Shown: positions 28,314 through 36,154 of the stretch, one piece after another
How the letters are laid out: every line of letters starts with the position of its first letter
Numbering within the stretch: the first letter of the stretch is position 1
NCBI RefSeq assembly: GCF_902498805.1
Contig: NZ_LR701603.1
Coordinates: 1-64,000 of the forward strand
Direction: 5' to 3'
Length of the DNA: 64,000 bases
Source: Imperialibacter sp. EC-SDR9
GTDB lineage: Bacteria; Bacteroidota; Bacteroidia; Cytophagales; Cyclobacteriaceae
Program-made: the position numbers and the translations under genes
Notes under the pieces: model-generated
What the model saw: only the letters and a program-made list of their open reading frames with translations
What the model was told of the DNA's origin: nothing
Databases searched by the model: none

Positions 28314-29193
28314 TGCTGTCGGGCAGGGCGTATTGCCGTGACAGCTCCTTCATCTTCTTCTGCAACGCATCCAGATAGTAATCGGGCATGGCAGTTTTTC
28401 CTTCAAAAAAGCGGCGGTACTTCTCCGTTAGGTCAGGGAAGTGCTTGCTAATGGCCCTCATCACCAGCACTTTGCTACCGGAAGGCCCGTTGCCAAACAG
28501 GGTTAGGCTGGCCGGCATCACGTATCTGGCTCCTACTCTTTGAAAACTGCCCATCATTTCGTGAAGGTGCTTGCTGGTGTCAGAAATGTAGGGTAGTAGC
28601 GGCATGAGGCTTACACCGGTATGAAAGTCACCGCTGAGGCACCGGGCCATTGCATTGAGCCTTGCTGAAGGTGGAGTGGCACCTGGCTCAAAAATATGAG
28701 CAATGGCATCGTTGGTTGTGGAAAATGAAAACGTGATGAGCACGCCTGAAGGAGCGAGGCCGGTGAGGTCACTCGGCAAAATGGCCTGGTTCTTAATTTC
28801 ATCCAACAAATCGAAATCCCTGACAATAAGGTCTGACCTGGTGATGACGTGGAGAGGGAATCTGTGCTTCAGGATCACTTCCAGCAAGACCCTGGTGATC
28901 CTGGTGTCTTTTTCGATCTGGAGGTAAGGGTCTGTGGCCGACGACAGCACAATGTAGCCGTACTGACCTTTTCGGGCACGCAGGGTTAGGGCTTTGTCGA
29001 GGAGGGCTGCCGCATTTTCCTTCACAGCCAGCTTTTCCTCCATATGGACGCCGTACTTGCTGCCCCGGATATAGCAAAACAGGCAGTTGAACGAGCAGCC
29101 GCTATACGGGTTGATGGTGTAATCGTCCAGAAACCAGGAATCCCGCCGTTTGGTTTTATTGAGAATGGATTTGGCCTGGATGAAATGTGGCAT
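28261..29193 (-). CDS. SPL-family radical SAM protein
   Basis: A 310-residue radical SAM enzyme. The iron-sulphur cluster motif is C-x3-C-x2-C (Cys33, Cys37, Cys40 in YSGCSFNCLFCY), followed by VLSSATDPYLQIEK and TRSDLIVRDFDLL, which is the pattern of spore-photoproduct-lyase-like and PA0069-type proteins. These proteins are common outside spore formers, and their substrates are mostly unknown; nucleic-acid repair is suggested by the family but not shown here. It is five bases from the Nudix gene on the same strand, which suggests co-transcription, and overlaps the kinase gene on the other strand by 53 bases. Confidence 0.85.
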   Translation of the reverse strand: MPHFIQAKSILNKTKRRDSWFLDDYTINPYSGCSFNCLFCYIRGSKYGVHMEEKLAVKENAAALLDKALTLRARKGQYGYIVLSSATDPYLQIEKDTRITRVLLEVILKHRFPLHVITRSDLIVRDFDLLDEIKNQAILPSDLTGLAPSGVLITFSFSTTNDAIAHIFEPGATPPSARLNAMARCLSGDFHTGVSLMPLLPYISDTSKHLHEMMGSFQRVGARYVMPASLTLFGNGPSGSKVLVMRAISKHFPDLTEKYRRFFEGKTAMPDYYLDALQKKMKELSRQYALPDSIIDWPQTTPEADSEALS

Positions 29194-29198
29194 AGGGG

Positions 29199-29696
29199 CT
29201 ACTTTGACACGATTACCTTTCCTTCAATGTCCTCAGTCATTCTCAGCAGCTCAAGGTTTTCGTTGAAATCGGCCTGGAAAGCGAATGGCTTACTTTGCAC
29301 CACATACTGGTAAATATGCCAGTCTGTTTCGGGGGTAGGCATGTCCGGCACCTTGTCAAGGGCTATCCATTCAAGTGTGCCCTCGTTACAGAGTGGTGGC
29401 GGAAGGCGGTCAATGTCTGCCACGTACACAAAGCTGCACCAGTTGTATTTGGTGGGAGACGTTTCCACAAGGATTCCACAATACTGCATGTGAGACAGCT
29501 TGATGCCTGTTTCTTCTAAGGTTTCTCTTATTGCTGCCTCGTAGGGGCTTTCAAAGGGATCGAGCTTGCCTCCCACTGGCGTGTACATGTCTTTGTTGGG
29601 CTCTTTTAGCCTGTTCAAAAGCAGAAACTCTTCTTTGTGCCTAAGAATGCAAAGCACGGCGGTCTTCTTCAGACCTTCTGGTACTGAAAACTTCAT
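29199..29696 (-). CDS. Nudix hydrolase
   Basis: A 165-residue Nudix enzyme that hydrolyses nucleoside-diphosphate-linked compounds. The full Nudix box is present at about 43-65: GGKLDPFESPYEAA followed by RETLEETGI, matching G-x5-E-x7-RE-U-x-EE-x-G-U. The layout (VLCILRHKEEFLLLNRLKEP before the box, and YNWCSFVYVADI after it) resembles 8-oxo-dGTP diphosphatase-like proteins, but the substrate is not certain. ATG at 29696 is chosen because earlier in-frame starts lie inside the neighbouring response regulator gene. It precedes the radical SAM gene by five bases; a joint role in nucleotide damage control is an inference. Confidence 0.88.
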   Translation of the reverse strand: MKFSVPEGLKKTAVLCILRHKEEFLLLNRLKEPNKDMYTPVGGKLDPFESPYEAAIRETLEETGIKLSHMQYCGILVETSPTKYNWCSFVYVADIDRLPPPLCNEGTLEWIALDKVPDMPTPETDWHIYQYVVQSKPFAFQADFNENLELLRMTEDIEGKVIVSK

Positions 29697-29715
29697 AGTT
29701 GGACGGCAATATTGC

Positions 29716-30132
29716 TCAAGTGTTTGGAAAATAGTGGGTAACGATATCCTGAACCATTTTGACAGATAATGGCTTTGTTCTGAATCCTGAAATAGCTGAC
29801 TCACTCTCCGCTCTTGACTTGTCGTCGGGATTGAGTGATGTGGTCAGCATTACAAGGACTATTTTGCTTTTTTGATCTTCCCGAAGCTCTCTATACCTTT
29901 CGAGGAAGGTCCACCCATCCATTACTGGCATGTTGATGTCTAGAAAAATAAGGTCTGGAGGTGCTGACTTGTCAGTTTGCACCCCGTTGGAAAGGTAGTC
30001 GATGGCTTCCTTTCCATTCAATTTAATCGTTAGGGTATCGGTGACCTCGGCCTTTTGGATAACCATTTTGTTGATAAAATTGGTTGCGTGATCATCATCC
30101 ACAAGTAAGATGTTGTTAAGTTTACTAGTCAT
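29716..30132 (-). CDS. Single-domain response regulator
   Basis: A 138-residue receiver domain with no output domain. Acidic pocket VDDDHATN, phosphoacceptor Asp65 in LIFLDINMPVMDGW, conserved Thr in VMLTTSLNPDD, and Lys in FRTKPLS. It belongs to the CheY-like/Rcp class frequent in Bacteroidota. It follows the PAS kinase after five bases on the same strand, so the two are a pair. Where the signal goes next is not visible. Confidence 0.9.
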   Translation of the reverse strand: MTSKLNNILLVDDDHATNFINKMVIQKAEVTDTLTIKLNGKEAIDYLSNGVQTDKSAPPDLIFLDINMPVMDGWTFLERYRELREDQKSKIVLVMLTTSLNPDDKSRAESESAISGFRTKPLSVKMVQDIVTHYFPNT

Positions 30133-30137
30133 GTTGA

Positions 30138-31409
30138 TTATGCTATTGGTATTGTGAAAAAGAAAGTGCTGCCTTTACCAGGGCTTGATTTTGCCCATAT
30201 TTCCCCACCGTGTAGCTCCACAATTTTTTTGCAGTGGGCCAAACCAATACCAGTGCCTGGGAATTCGTCCCGATTGTGGAGGCGTTTGAAAATCATGAAC
30301 ATACCTTCGCTGCCATCTTTTTCAAAGCCAATTCCGTTGTCTTTAACAGAAAACTCCCAGGCTTCAGCTCTTTTCTTAGCCGATATCCTTATCGTTGGCT
30401 TGGTAGCCTCTTCCCTAAACTTAATGGAATTGGCAATTAAATTTTGGAACAAAAGACTCAATTCCGCGGCATAGCCTTTTAGAGTTGGCAAAGTGCTTGA
30501 GTTTATATTTGCCCCTCCCGCTTCGTTGATCGCAACCCTTAAGCCATTTAGCACAGCTTTTAAGATTTCGTTGCAATCAACAACCTCCATCTCCTTGTCT
30601 TTACCAATTCTGGAGTAGTCCAGAAGCCCTTTCACTAACTGCCTTAACCTGTTGGACGAGTCAACGATATACTTCAAACAGAGACTGGTTTCCTCACTGA
30701 GGCTACCATCCAGGTCATTTTCAAGAAGCTCGACTAAGCTGAGCAACGAGCGCAAGGGTTCCTGGAGGTCGTGAGATGTGATGTAGGCGAACTGGGCGAG
30801 CTCTTTGTTTTGTTGAACCAGAATGGTATTCTTCAGGAGAAGTTCTTTTTCGCTTTTTTCAATTTTTTTGGTTCGTTTAACCACTTCTTTTTCAAGTGTC
30901 TCATTTAACAGGTGAACTTCTTTGGAACGCTTGATGATCTCCATCTCCATTTTGTGGACGGTGCTGTGCAACGCCTTCGCCAACTCTTGTTTTTCCTTGT
31001 TTTCTGTCGTCAACTTGAGATAGTCAGTCACATCTTCCACTTTGTGAACGATACAGATCAGCTCATTTTTCTCATCAAGAACAGGTTTATTCACGGGGCT
31101 CCAGTACCTTACCTCAAAGGTGCCGTCTCTTCTGGGGATGTCGTATTTTACCACTCCCATATTATGCACTCGTTTATTTTTCAGGACAAATGAAAGGGAT
31201 TTTTTTAGGGCGGAGGGGCCGTCATTTTCCGGCTTATCAGGGTTGGCTGGAAAAACTTGAAATAAGTCTTTTCCTATTACCTCCTCTTTTCTGATCATAG
31301 TGGTAGAGGCATAGGAGTCAGTAAGATCCAAGATGGTCAGATCCTTGGATAGGATTAAGTTGAGACCTGGTAAAGCCTGAAAGAGGATTTGATAGTTAAT
31401 ATTGTTCAT
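30138..31409 (-). CDS. PAS sensor histidine kinase, soluble
   Basis: A 423-residue kinase without membrane helices. An N-terminal PAS domain (about 5-132; LPGLNLILSKDLTILDLTD ... VHKVEDVTDYLKL) is followed by a long coiled coil (about 140-200), HisKA with His213 (YITSHDLQEPLRSLLSLVEL) and the ATPase domain (FQNLIANSIKFR, DNGIGFE, GTGIGLAHCKK, and GGEIWAKSSPGKGSTFFFTIP). The HDLQEPLR box marks the bacteriophytochrome-type family. The partner is the response regulator five bases downstream. The PAS ligand is unknown. Confidence 0.9.
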   Translation of the reverse strand: MNNINYQILFQALPGLNLILSKDLTILDLTDSYASTTMIRKEEVIGKDLFQVFPANPDKPENDGPSALKKSLSFVLKNKRVHNMGVVKYDIPRRDGTFEVRYWSPVNKPVLDEKNELICIVHKVEDVTDYLKLTTENKEKQELAKALHSTVHKMEMEIIKRSKEVHLLNETLEKEVVKRTKKIEKSEKELLLKNTILVQQNKELAQFAYITSHDLQEPLRSLLSLVELLENDLDGSLSEETSLCLKYIVDSSNRLRQLVKGLLDYSRIGKDKEMEVVDCNEILKAVLNGLRVAINEAGGANINSSTLPTLKGYAAELSLLFQNLIANSIKFREEATKPTIRISAKKRAEAWEFSVKDNGIGFEKDGSEGMFMIFKRLHNRDEFPGTGIGLAHCKKIVELHGGEIWAKSSPGKGSTFFFTIPIA

Positions 31410-31732
31410 TTTGCCAGTTGTCGACTAACAATTGCTTTGTAATGGGGGAGTGAGAAACGCACACCTTGCATCAAATAGCTGGCAATAATATCGAATGAAT
31501 TTATTAATCTTTTTGAAAAAAATGAATTGGAACGAAGAAAAATATTAGACTCTGAGAACTATCTAAAATAGATACTGACCGAGTTAATCACCTTTTCTCC
31601 CAATTGTTCAGTAAGGAGTGGTCGTCGTTACAGCATTTTTCAAAATACAAATAGCAGCTTTTTTTGACATGGCTAGGTTCAAGGGAAGTTAAGATGAACT
31701 GTATTTCCTGGGAAAGGGCAACGCTGGCAGGC
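31410..31732. other. Intergenic region without recognised features
   Basis: 323 AT-rich bases between the start of the PAS kinase and the end of the FtsE-like gene, both on the minus strand. No convincing promoter box, RNA or terminator was found; a 69-codon frame here overlaps the ATPase gene and lacks any protein-like pattern. Confidence 0.5.
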
Positions 31733-32446
31733 TTACAAGTCTTCTGTGGAGAGACTGAAGCTGTCTTTTTTGGAATCGAGTAAACGCCCGGCCTCACATT
31801 TGAGCACCCGGCCCGGATATTTTTTCAGAAAGGCGTGGTTGTGAGTTGCCATCAGAATGGCTGTACCGCTGTTGTTGATTTCCAGAAAAAGTTTGAAAAT
31901 GCCATCAGAAACGTCCGGGTCAAGGTTACCGGTAGGCTCGTCGGCCAGCAGAATGGCCGGCTCGTTGATTAGTGCCCGGGCGATGACTACACGCTGCTGC
32001 TCACCGCCTGAAAGCTGGTGGGGCATTTTGCTGCCTACGGAGCCCAGGCCAACTTTCATCAGCACTTCCGACTCACGGGCCTTCATTTTCGATCGGTCTG
32101 TCCATCCGGTTGCCTTCATCACGAAGTTCAGGTTTTCGGAGACGGTTCTGTCGCTGAAAAGCTGAAAGTCCTGAAACACGATGCCTATTTTCCTGCGAAG
32201 GTAAGGTACTTTTGAGCTTTTGATGTTTCGGATTGAGTGACTTGCCACCGTGGCGTCGCCAAGTCTTAAAGCAAGGTCGGCGTAGAGGGTTTTAAGCAAA
32301 GATGACTTTCCGCTTCCTGTTCTTCCAATCAGGTAAACAAACTCGCCTTTTTCAATCTCAAATGTAATGTCATTTAGCACTGTGCTGTTTTCCTGAAACA
32401 CAGTAGCATTACTTATCGCAACAACGGGTTCAGAACTAAATGACAT
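31733..32446 (-). CDS. ftsE: FtsE-like ABC transporter ATP-binding protein
   Basis: A 237-residue ABC ATPase of the FtsE/LolD group. Walker [10 protein letters not shown] (41-49), Q-loop [13 protein letters not shown], signature LSGGEQQR (145-152), Walker B ILLADEP (165-171) and switch His in MATHNHAF. In other bacteria FtsE works with FtsX to control cell-wall hydrolysis at division. No FtsX permease is adjacent; this is the usual separated arrangement in Bacteroidota. It is the only complete ABC ATPase in the window, so it could in principle serve the orphan permeases at 44437-63691, but nothing in the sequence shows that. It follows the 81-residue gene by two bases. Confidence 0.82.
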   Translation of the reverse strand: MSFSSEPVVAISNATVFQENSTVLNDITFEIEKGEFVYLIGRTGSGKSSLLKTLYADLALRLGDATVASHSIRNIKSSKVPYLRRKIGIVFQDFQLFSDRTVSENLNFVMKATGWTDRSKMKARESEVLMKVGLGSVGSKMPHQLSGGEQQRVVIARALINEPAILLADEPTGNLDPDVSDGIFKLFLEINNSGTAILMATHNHAFLKKYPGRVLKCEAGRLLDSKKDSFSLSTEDL

Positions 32447-32448
32447 TT

Positions 32449-32694
32449 TCAGAGGCTTAGCTTTTGGAGCTTGCCAAAAGGCAGCTCAGTGATCAATTTT
32501 TGAAGTGCTTCTTCCTTCCCCTCCAATCCGTACTTTTCAATGTTTTTCAAAGGCCTGTCAGCCCTGAAATAGGCAATAAGCACAAAATTATCATCCCTCA
32601 GCTGGATGTAGTCAGGAATCTTGGCCTTGCCTTTTACTTTGATAATATACATATCTTCAATGGTAGATGAAGATACAACTGCTGAGACACTCAT
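32449..32694 (-). CDS. Conserved hypothetical protein, 81 residues
   Basis: A small soluble protein of mixed alpha/beta pattern: an N-terminal strand pair (TIEDMYIIKVKGKAKIP), then YIQLRDDNFVLIAYFRADRP, and a C-terminal helix ending in GKLQKLSL. I do not recognise the family. It is tightly packed between fructose-6-phosphate aldolase/transaldolase (three bases upstream) and the FtsE-like ATPase (two bases downstream), so it is almost certainly translated from the same transcript. No signal peptide or membrane segment. Confidence 0.7.
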   Translation of the reverse strand: MSVSAVVSSSTIEDMYIIKVKGKAKIPDYIQLRDDNFVLIAYFRADRPLKNIEKYGLEGKEEALQKLITELPFGKLQKLSL

Positions 32695-32697
32695 TTG

Positions 32698-33354
32698 TTA
32701 GGAGTTGCCTTTTTTGTAGTCAGCCAGGAACTTCTCCAGACCACTGTCTGTCAACGGGTGCTTCAACAAGGCAGTTATTACGTTAAGTGGACAAGTAACA
32801 ACATCGGCACCTATTTCAGCACATTTGATCAGGTGCATGGTGTGGCGAACTGAGGCTGCCAGGATCTGCGTTTCAAAAGCATAGTTGGTGTAAATCTGCA
32901 CCATTTGTTCAATCAGATCAAGCCCGTCGTGCGAGATGTCGTCGAGTCTTCCGATGAAAGGAGACACATAGCTGGCTCCAGCCTTCGCTGCCAGAATAGC
33001 CTGGCCTGAGCTAAATACCAATGTGCAGTTGGTTCTGATGCCCTCAGCAGAGAAAGCTTTGATGGCTTTCACACCGTCACGGATCATCGGCACCTTTACT
33101 ACAATTTTGTCATCGATTTTAGCAAGCTCTTTTCCCTCCTTCATCATGCCTTCGAAGTCGGTAGAGATAACTTCAGCACTTACGTTGTCATCCACAATCT
33201 TGCAAATGGCTTTGTAGTGAGCCAGAATATTTTCTTTGCCTGTGATGCCTTCCTTGGCCATCAGGCTTGGGTTGGTGGTTACACCATCCAACACGCCCAG
33301 GTCATTGGCTTCTTTAATCTCGCTAAGGTTCGCTGTATCGATGAAAAATTGCAT
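32698..33354 (-). CDS. fsa: Transaldolase / fructose-6-phosphate aldolase
   Basis: A 218-residue class I aldolase of the short transaldolase group. The Schiff-base lysine is Lys87 in KIVVKVPM, and the family motifs [33 protein letters not shown] and SYVSPFIGR are all present. The length is typical for the FSA/TalC type, which either transfers dihydroxyacetone units in the pentose phosphate pathway or cleaves fructose 6-phosphate; the sequence does not decide between them. A TAGCTTTG box about 28 bases upstream of the start fits the Bacteroidota -7 element. First gene of the operon with the 81-residue protein and ftsE. Confidence 0.9.
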   Translation of the reverse strand: MQFFIDTANLSEIKEANDLGVLDGVTTNPSLMAKEGITGKENILAHYKAICKIVDDNVSAEVISTDFEGMMKEGKELAKIDDKIVVKVPMIRDGVKAIKAFSAEGIRTNCTLVFSSGQAILAAKAGASYVSPFIGRLDDISHDGLDLIEQMVQIYTNYAFETQILAASVRHTMHLIKCAEIGADVVTCPLNVITALLKHPLTDSGLEKFLADYKKGNS

Positions 33355-33381
33355 AGTATGAGGGGGTTTTAAGAATGCTTA

Positions 33382-33389
33382 CAAAGCTA
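33382..33389 (-). promoter_or_regulatory. -7 box upstream of the transaldolase operon
   Basis: On the minus strand this reads TAGCTTTG, a full match to TAnnTTTG, the -7 element of primary sigma promoters in Bacteroidota. It lies about 28 bases upstream of the ATG at 33354. No clear -33 TTG is found. Confidence 0.5.
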
Positions 33390-33428
33390 GTTAATCTCTG
33401 CTAAATTGTAAGGAGGGAAATAAAAAAT

Positions 33429-33519
33429 GGCAAACCGAATATCGCACCGCTACAACCGCTTACCCTTGCTTCCTTCCGGACCTGGGGGATTCAGCAGGAG
33501 CTGGTCGTACCGATTTGCC
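33429..33519 (-). ncRNA. ffs: Signal recognition particle RNA, small bacterial type
   Basis: On the minus strand the sequence contains the invariant SRP domain IV loop (GGTCCGGAAGGAAGCA) within the usual CTGCTGAATCCCCCAGGTC context. Ends ggcaaatcg and cggtttgcc can pair, giving a single hairpin of about 91 nucleotides, and a T run follows the 3' end on the minus strand. The RNA binds Ffh for co-translational targeting of membrane proteins. A promoter directly upstream fixes the 5' end near 33519. It sits between fsa and the 77-residue protein gene, on the same strand. Confidence 0.92.
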
Positions 33520-33523
33520 GCTG

Positions 33524-33555
33524 CAAAGTTATGGAATTATTAATGGTAAAATCAA
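33524..33555 (-). promoter_or_regulatory. Promoter of the SRP RNA gene
   Basis: On the minus strand a TTG (33553-33555), 21 bases and TAACTTTG (33524-33531) match the Bacteroidota -33/-7 consensus. The predicted start falls at the 5' pairing end of the RNA, which supports both calls. Confidence 0.65.
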
Positions 33556-33583
33556 ATAGAAAACAAACTTTGATGGGATTGCC

Positions 33584-33817
33584 TTATTCCACCAGGCCTT
33601 TGAGGTACAGATTAAATTCGAGAGGGCTGCCTTCTTTGAATTCATCCGCCGCCAGGTCTTCAAAAATATCTTTGTCAAATACCCTTTTGGTTTTTTCTAT
33701 TTGCCCATTGGCATGGACAATGAGTTCCGTGCCCCTCAAGCTCTCCGGGTTGACCTGAACCAGTATTTTGAAGCCCTCAAGTTCCTTTTTGTAATATTGA
33801 TGAATGATGTCTTTCAT
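33584..33817 (-). CDS. Hypothetical protein, 77 residues
   Basis: A 77-residue soluble protein (MKDIIHQYYKKELEGFKILV ...) with an alternating strand/helix pattern and no signal peptide. Residues around ESLRGTELIVHANGQIEKTKR look like a beta hairpin, followed by an acidic helix (DKDIFEDLAADEF). I do not recognise the family. It is 27 bases downstream of a 55-residue acidic protein gene on the same strand, and the two may be co-transcribed. A normal codon pattern and a good ATG make it likely real. Confidence 0.65.
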   Translation of the reverse strand: MKDIIHQYYKKELEGFKILVQVNPESLRGTELIVHANGQIEKTKRVFDKDIFEDLAADEFKEGSPLEFNLYLKGLVE

Positions 33818-33844
33818 ACCTGGGGTAAAGGTATGAAATGGAAA

Positions 33845-34012
33845 CTACAGATCGTCTATTCTTCTGTAACTGCTCTCCCGGCTAACCGACACATCGTAAA
33901 ATGTGTCGTCGTCTTCATCGTCCGTGTCTTCGCTGGTTACAACCACCGTCTTTTCGTATGTGTTGTCCCACAGGTCAAAGTATAAATCGTCGAGTTCTCT
34001 TTCTGCTTCCAT
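33845..34012 (-). CDS. Small acidic protein, 55 residues
   Basis: A short frame with ATG at 34012 and TAG at 33845. The product begins MEAERELDDLYFDLWDNT and carries an acidic run (TSEDTDDEDDDTFYD), ending RRIDDL. It is predicted soluble and negatively charged. I do not recognise it. Support for being real: good start, codon use like the neighbours, position 27 bases before the 77-residue gene on the same strand, and no competing frame. It could be a small partner or inhibitor of that protein; this is inference from position only. Confidence 0.5.
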   Translation of the reverse strand: MEAERELDDLYFDLWDNTYEKTVVVTSEDTDDEDDDTFYDVSVSRESSYRRIDDL

Positions 34013-34096
34013 GTGCTATTGTTTGGAAGCAAGGTATGGTTGGTGGTTTACAACTATCGAAATTATTTTTTAATCTTAAGTGAAATATTGGTAACA

Positions 34097-34648
34097 ATGA
34101 CCGCACCTCAAGTGAAGGAACAGTTTGAGACAGAAAGATTGAAAATAAGAAAGATTGTGCCCACTGACACGCCCTATGTGTTCAATACTTATGCGTCCGT
34201 TAAAAAATCCACAAGGTACATATCGTGGCTCACTCACAAGTCCGTAGAAAAGGATACACTGCCATTTGTGGACTATGCGCTGCAGGCATGGAATGCGGGC
34301 ACCGACTTCACTTACCTGATTTTTGACCTGACTGGCACCCCTGTTGGTTCAATTGGCTTTATCAATGAAAAGGGCAGAGTGTCTTTTGGCTATATTCTCG
34401 GCCCGGCCTTTTGGGGCAAAGGGTTTATTGTGGAGGTGCTAAACGAAATGCTGCCCTGGTTTGCTGCTCAGGTTTGGGTGTATCGCCTGTGGGCGTGCTG
34501 CGATGTGGACAACGTTGCTTCGAAGCGGGTGCTGGAAAAGGCTGGACTTCAATTTGAAGGGCGAATTGCCGATTGGGCTGTATTTCCCAATCAAAAATTC
34601 AAAAGCAAAGACTGTTTCTTTTTTCACTATCCTTTAAAGAAGAGATAG
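34097..34648 (+). CDS. GNAT family N-acetyltransferase, RimJ/RimL type
   Basis: A 183-residue acetyltransferase. It begins QFETERLKIRKIVPTD, the usual N-terminus of RimJ/RimL-like enzymes, has the substrate-side YLIFDLTGTPVGSIGFI strand pair, the CoA loop GPAFWGKGFIVEVLNEML (about 107-124), and the C-terminal CDVDNVASKRVLEKAGLQFEG-type signature. The likely activity is N-terminal or side-chain acetylation of a protein or small molecule; the target is unknown. ATG 34097 is preferred over a start at 34013, which would add a hydrophobic, atypical extension overlapping the small gene on the other strand. Its last 15 bases overlap the end of the next, convergent gene. Confidence 0.85.
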   Translation: MTAPQVKEQFETERLKIRKIVPTDTPYVFNTYASVKKSTRYISWLTHKSVEKDTLPFVDYALQAWNAGTDFTYLIFDLTGTPVGSIGFINEKGRVSFGYILGPAFWGKGFIVEVLNEMLPWFAAQVWVYRLWACCDVDNVASKRVLEKAGLQFEGRIADWAVFPNQKFKSKDCFFFHYPLKKR

Positions 34649-35110
34649 CACCTTTTCAGCGGGCTCAGTAGCATCAGAAATATTCACTTTGTCGAGCAGC
34701 TCATCTTCCAAAGCCGATGCCCATGTTGTCAGGTACTTCACCACATCGTCCCGATAGTTGTGGCGAAGGTTCCTTTCGGTCAGGGGGAGCTTGCAAAGCA
34801 CTTCCTGGTCAGAGAGCCTTTCGAGGTGAACAAGGTCTTCCCTGTCAAGTCCTGCGCTTAACATTTCGCTGATGAGCAAGTCCATTGGCATGCCACTGGT
34901 AGGGCAGAAGTCGTTGATTTGATCCGCCCAGTCGCCATGGTCCCTCATTGCATAGGCGTGAATACTGGCCCTTGTTAGCTGAGTAATTTCCTGAGCCAGG
35001 TTGCCGCAATTACAACTGCCCATATGACCCCACATGTAGTCGTTGCCCTTTTTTAGTTTTTCAGCCGTGCGTCGAATCGCCTGAATGAGGGCCGCATTTG
35101 CTCTAGCCAT
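34634..35110 (-). CDS. Conserved hypothetical protein, 158 residues
   Basis: A soluble protein with a helical pattern and a conserved-looking cysteine-containing segment (YMWGHMGSCNCGNLAQEITQ, about 25-44), then INDFCPTSGMPMDLLISEML and a C-terminal helix. Three cysteines (33, 35 and one in DFCPTSG) could bind a metal, but no known motif is complete. I do not recognise the family. It overlaps the acetyltransferase gene by 15 bases at the convergent ends and lies upstream of the PepSY gene on the same strand. Confidence 0.7.
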   Translation of the reverse strand: MARANAALIQAIRRTAEKLKKGNDYMWGHMGSCNCGNLAQEITQLTRASIHAYAMRDHGDWADQINDFCPTSGMPMDLLISEMLSAGLDREDLVHLERLSDQEVLCKLPLTERNLRHNYRDDVVKYLTTWASALEDELLDKVNISDATEPAEKVLSLL

Positions 35111-35160
35111 TCTCTCGTGTTTTGAGTGAAAATTTAATCATCTCCTTGAGATTTTGCTAA

Positions 35161-35754
35161 CTATGCGAGAACCTTATTTGTTTGCTTTCTCATGACTTTC
35201 GGCCCATACCAGAGCCAGAAGCCCGTGATGGTGAACACAAGAAGGGCCAGGCCAGTAACTGTGGTATATGCGAGCTTAAAGAGGCCTTTCTGCCATCCGA
35301 AGGCGTCGTCGATAATGGAACCGTCGTGGATGTGCTCAATCAAATCCGATAATCTGGTTTCGGTATGCAGCACCTCACCGGTGGTGCAGTCTATCTGAAA
35401 ACTCTTGTAATGATCAGCGAAGAGAACTTTCACTATCCCCTTGTCCTGTCGAATATCAAGCCTGTCGATCACTGGGGAAAGCGAAGCATCGATAGAGTCG
35501 AGAAGATATGCCTGGGCGATCAGCGTTATTTCATTTATTGATTTCCATTCTTGTGGATCGGCTGACTGTCCGGTTCTGGTTTTGGCCAGAATCAAATCAC
35601 CTGAATGTTTTTTCCACCCGAGTAGTAAGCCTGATATGGACACAATGAAGAAGAATACAAAGAGAAATGCACCAGTTAGGCGATGCACCTTTCGGAAAAC
35701 CCTCAACACCTTTGCTTGCGCTTTGCGGGATGTGTTGTTTTCGGAATTACTCAT
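35161..35754 (-). CDS. PepSY-associated transmembrane protein
   Basis: A 197-residue membrane protein with an N-terminal transmembrane helix (about 26-45, GAFLFVFFFIVSISGLLLGW) and a second near the C-terminus (about 163-186). The periplasmic segment between them has the PepSY pattern (IDRLDIRQDKGIVKVLFADHYKSFQIDCTTGEVLH). The HRLTGAFL start and GFWLWYGP end are typical of the PepSY-TM family, which is often linked to iron or siderophore handling in Bacteroidota. No TonB receptor is adjacent, so the function is left open. Confidence 0.82.
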   Translation of the reverse strand: MSNSENNTSRKAQAKVLRVFRKVHRLTGAFLFVFFFIVSISGLLLGWKKHSGDLILAKTRTGQSADPQEWKSINEITLIAQAYLLDSIDASLSPVIDRLDIRQDKGIVKVLFADHYKSFQIDCTTGEVLHTETRLSDLIEHIHDGSIIDDAFGWQKGLFKLAYTTVTGLALLVFTITGFWLWYGPKVMRKQTNKVLA

Positions 35755-35894
35755 TTTAGTTTACTTTCTGTTTCTGCGAAACTATCGGATACTGGAATTT
35801 ATTCCCTCCCGGCTATGGAAATTGTGAAAGGAAGTTGCGAGTTCATGGCTGGAAACCGGCAATGGTACATTCGTCGTGAAGGAACCACTAAAAT

Positions 35895-35924
35895 TTGCTA
35901 ATATTGCACTTCAACTTAAATTTG
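35895..35924 (+). promoter_or_regulatory. Promoter of the ribosomal protein THX gene
   Basis: TTG at 35895-35897, exactly 19 bases, then TAAATTTG at 35917-35924: a complete match to the Bacteroidota -33/-7 consensus. Predicted start about 35930, giving a leader of about 15 bases before the ATG at 35945. Confidence 0.65.
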
Positions 35925-35944
35925 CACCGCAAAACATAACGAAA

Positions 35945-36064
35945 ATGGGAAGAGGAGATAAAAAGACGAGAAAAGGAAAAATTACAATTGCTTCTCACGG
36001 CAATTCCAGGCCAGCTAAAGAGAAGAATGAAAAAACCAAAATTCAAAGCCCAAAGGAGTCATAG
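35945..36064 (+). CDS. 30S ribosomal protein THX
   Basis: A 39-residue, very basic protein beginning MGRGDKKTRKGKITIASHGN, which is the conserved N-terminus of the THX/S31e-type small ribosomal protein; the C-terminal part is Lys/Glu-rich and variable as usual. It binds the head of the 30S subunit and stabilises 16S rRNA. The ATG at 35945 is chosen because the family starts MG(R/K)GD; an upstream in-frame start at 35876 would precede the promoter. A consensus promoter lies immediately before it. Confidence 0.9.
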   Translation: MGRGDKKTRKGKITIASHGNSRPAKEKNEKTKIQSPKES

Positions 36065-36154
36065 GCTCTTTAAAGGTTTTTGGTACTTATGAATGTCTCA
36101 TAGGAAAGACAATAAATCTTGCCTTTGAGACATTTTAATTTAAAAGGAATCCAA

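Noticed and set aside
29697-29804. Longer Nudix protein
   Set aside because: The extension overlaps the response regulator gene and lacks family sequence; ATG 29696 is standard.
31588-31797. 69-codon frame downstream of the FtsE-like gene
   Set aside because: It overlaps the ATPase gene, has no protein-like pattern and no promoter.
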